A stretch of DNA of 64,000 nucleotides from Planctomycetota bacterium. Lineage in GTDB: Bacteria; Planctomycetota; Phycisphaerae; SM23-33. Location: NCBI GenBank assembly GCA_009908915.1, contig JAAAOJ010000005.1:27639-91638 (forward strand), given 5' to 3'. The notes under the pieces were generated by a model. That model had not been told where the DNA came from. It did no database searches and worked only from the letters and a program-made list of their open reading frames with translations. This document shows positions 63,633-64,000 of the stretch, in pieces (positions within the stretch are counted from its first letter, which is position 1; every line of letters starts with the position of its first letter). A program made the translations under genes and the position numbers.

Positions 63633-64000
63633 ATCGACACCCCGACGTCCATCCCGCAGCGGCGGCTCGGCCAGGCCGTCCAGGCCGGTCGGTTGCCGTT
63701 CCTGACCGTCAGTGTCCTGCCGGCGGCCGTCGGTGCGGCCATGGGCGGCGGTGCGACCCGACCCGCCCTGGCGGGGCTGGGCGTCCTGGCCGTGGGAGCC
63801 GGGCACCTCAGCGCGAACCTCATGAACGACATCGGCGACGCCGCGACGGGCGTAGACGCCTTTGACATGCGGCACTTCGGCTTCTTCGGCGGCAGCAAGC
63901 TCATCCAGCGTGGGCAGGCGTCGCGACGCGCGTATTGGGCGGCGTCGCTGGCCGCGGCGGCGGCGTGCCTGGCGGCCGTGGGGACGCTGGCCTCGGCGCG
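63633..64000 (+). CDS. UbiA/MenA-type prenyltransferase, 5' part, cut by the window edge
   Basis: An open frame of about 122 codons that runs off the window. It has the prenyl-diphosphate motif NDIGDAATGVD and the early RLPFLTVSVLPAAVGAA membrane segment of MenA (1,4-dihydroxy-2-naphthoate prenyltransferase)-like proteins. AAAGGAG at 63620-63626 sits 6 nt before an ATC codon, and no ATG/GTG/TTG in frame lies upstream nearby. ATC appears to be the start codon. A menaquinone role is likely but the substrate cannot be proven here. Confidence 0.75.
   Translation, partial: MDTPTSIPQRRLGQAVQAGRLPFLTVSVLPAAVGAAMGGGATRPALAGLGVLAVGAGHLSANLMNDIGDAATGVDAFDMRHFGFFGGSKLIQRGQASRRAYWAASLAAAAACLAAVGTLASA

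Overview
The window is GC-rich chromosomal DNA from a Gram-negative-type bacterium. Gene content best fits Planctomycetota, probably a Phycisphaerae-like lineage. Evidence for this includes an LptD-like outer-membrane protein, DsbD, many lipoproteins and secreted proteins, a PKN2-like Ser/Thr kinase, a decayed arylsulfatase, a large DUF4175-like envelope protein, BamB/PQQ-like and HEAT secreted proteins, and a ThiD2-ThiE fusion. The taxonomic call is inference; there is no rRNA in the window. Most genes are single or in short operons. Both strands are used and several convergent pairs are only 3-4 bp apart.

Layout. 1-3.4 kb: arginine biosynthesis (argC, argJ). 3.4-8.7 kb: ligA, a cupin-ndk overlap pair, a KdgK-like sugar kinase and an Rrf2 regulator. 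8.8-10.5 kb: a large GT4/GT5-like glycosyltransferase. 10.6-13.5 kb: an operon of a membrane protein, an HTH_34 regulator and a CreD-like membrane protein behind a palindromic operator. 13.6-20.4 kb: an FMN-binding-domain protein, a DUF6485 protein, a PilZ protein, an LPG-synthase/flippase-like membrane protein, a Ser/Thr kinase next to a metallophosphoesterase, scpA and ridA. 20.4-31.4 kb: a PQQ-like propeller protein, ribosomal protein S1, a radical SAM protein, small proteins, a uronate-isomerase-like amidohydrolase, a sulfatase relic and an NAD-type isocitrate dehydrogenase. 31.6-43.4 kb: LptD-like protein, ilvD, small proteins, a corrinoid protein, an RluA-family synthase and three lipoproteins. 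43.5-55.4 kb: a tandem YkgJ-family pair, the 1107-residue envelope protein, a methyltransferase, lipoproteins, an unassigned conserved enzyme-like protein, lepA and a HEAT-repeat protein. 55.5-64 kb: dsbD, a secreted TPR protein, a HELGH metalloprotease-like protein, glyA, a ThiD2-ThiE fusion, and the 5' end of a UbiA/MenA prenyltransferase cut by the window edge.

How genes fit together. Amino-acid metabolism is represented by argC/argJ, ilvD and glyA, cofactors by thiE and the UbiA/MenA gene, translation by S1, lepA and rluA, and chromosome maintenance by ligA and scpA. Envelope biogenesis is represented by LptD-like, DsbD, CreD-like and flippase-like proteins. I see no CRISPR-cas locus, prophage, IS element, rRNA or intact tRNA.

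The most interesting unexplained material is: the HTH_34/CreD-like operon with its operator; the kinase-phosphoesterase neighbours; a family of long intergenic palindromes at three gene ends; a 28-bp direct repeat pair with a 33-bp spacer just before the prenyltransferase gene, which itself seems to start with ATC; and a fused sulfatase relic. None proves a new system by itself.
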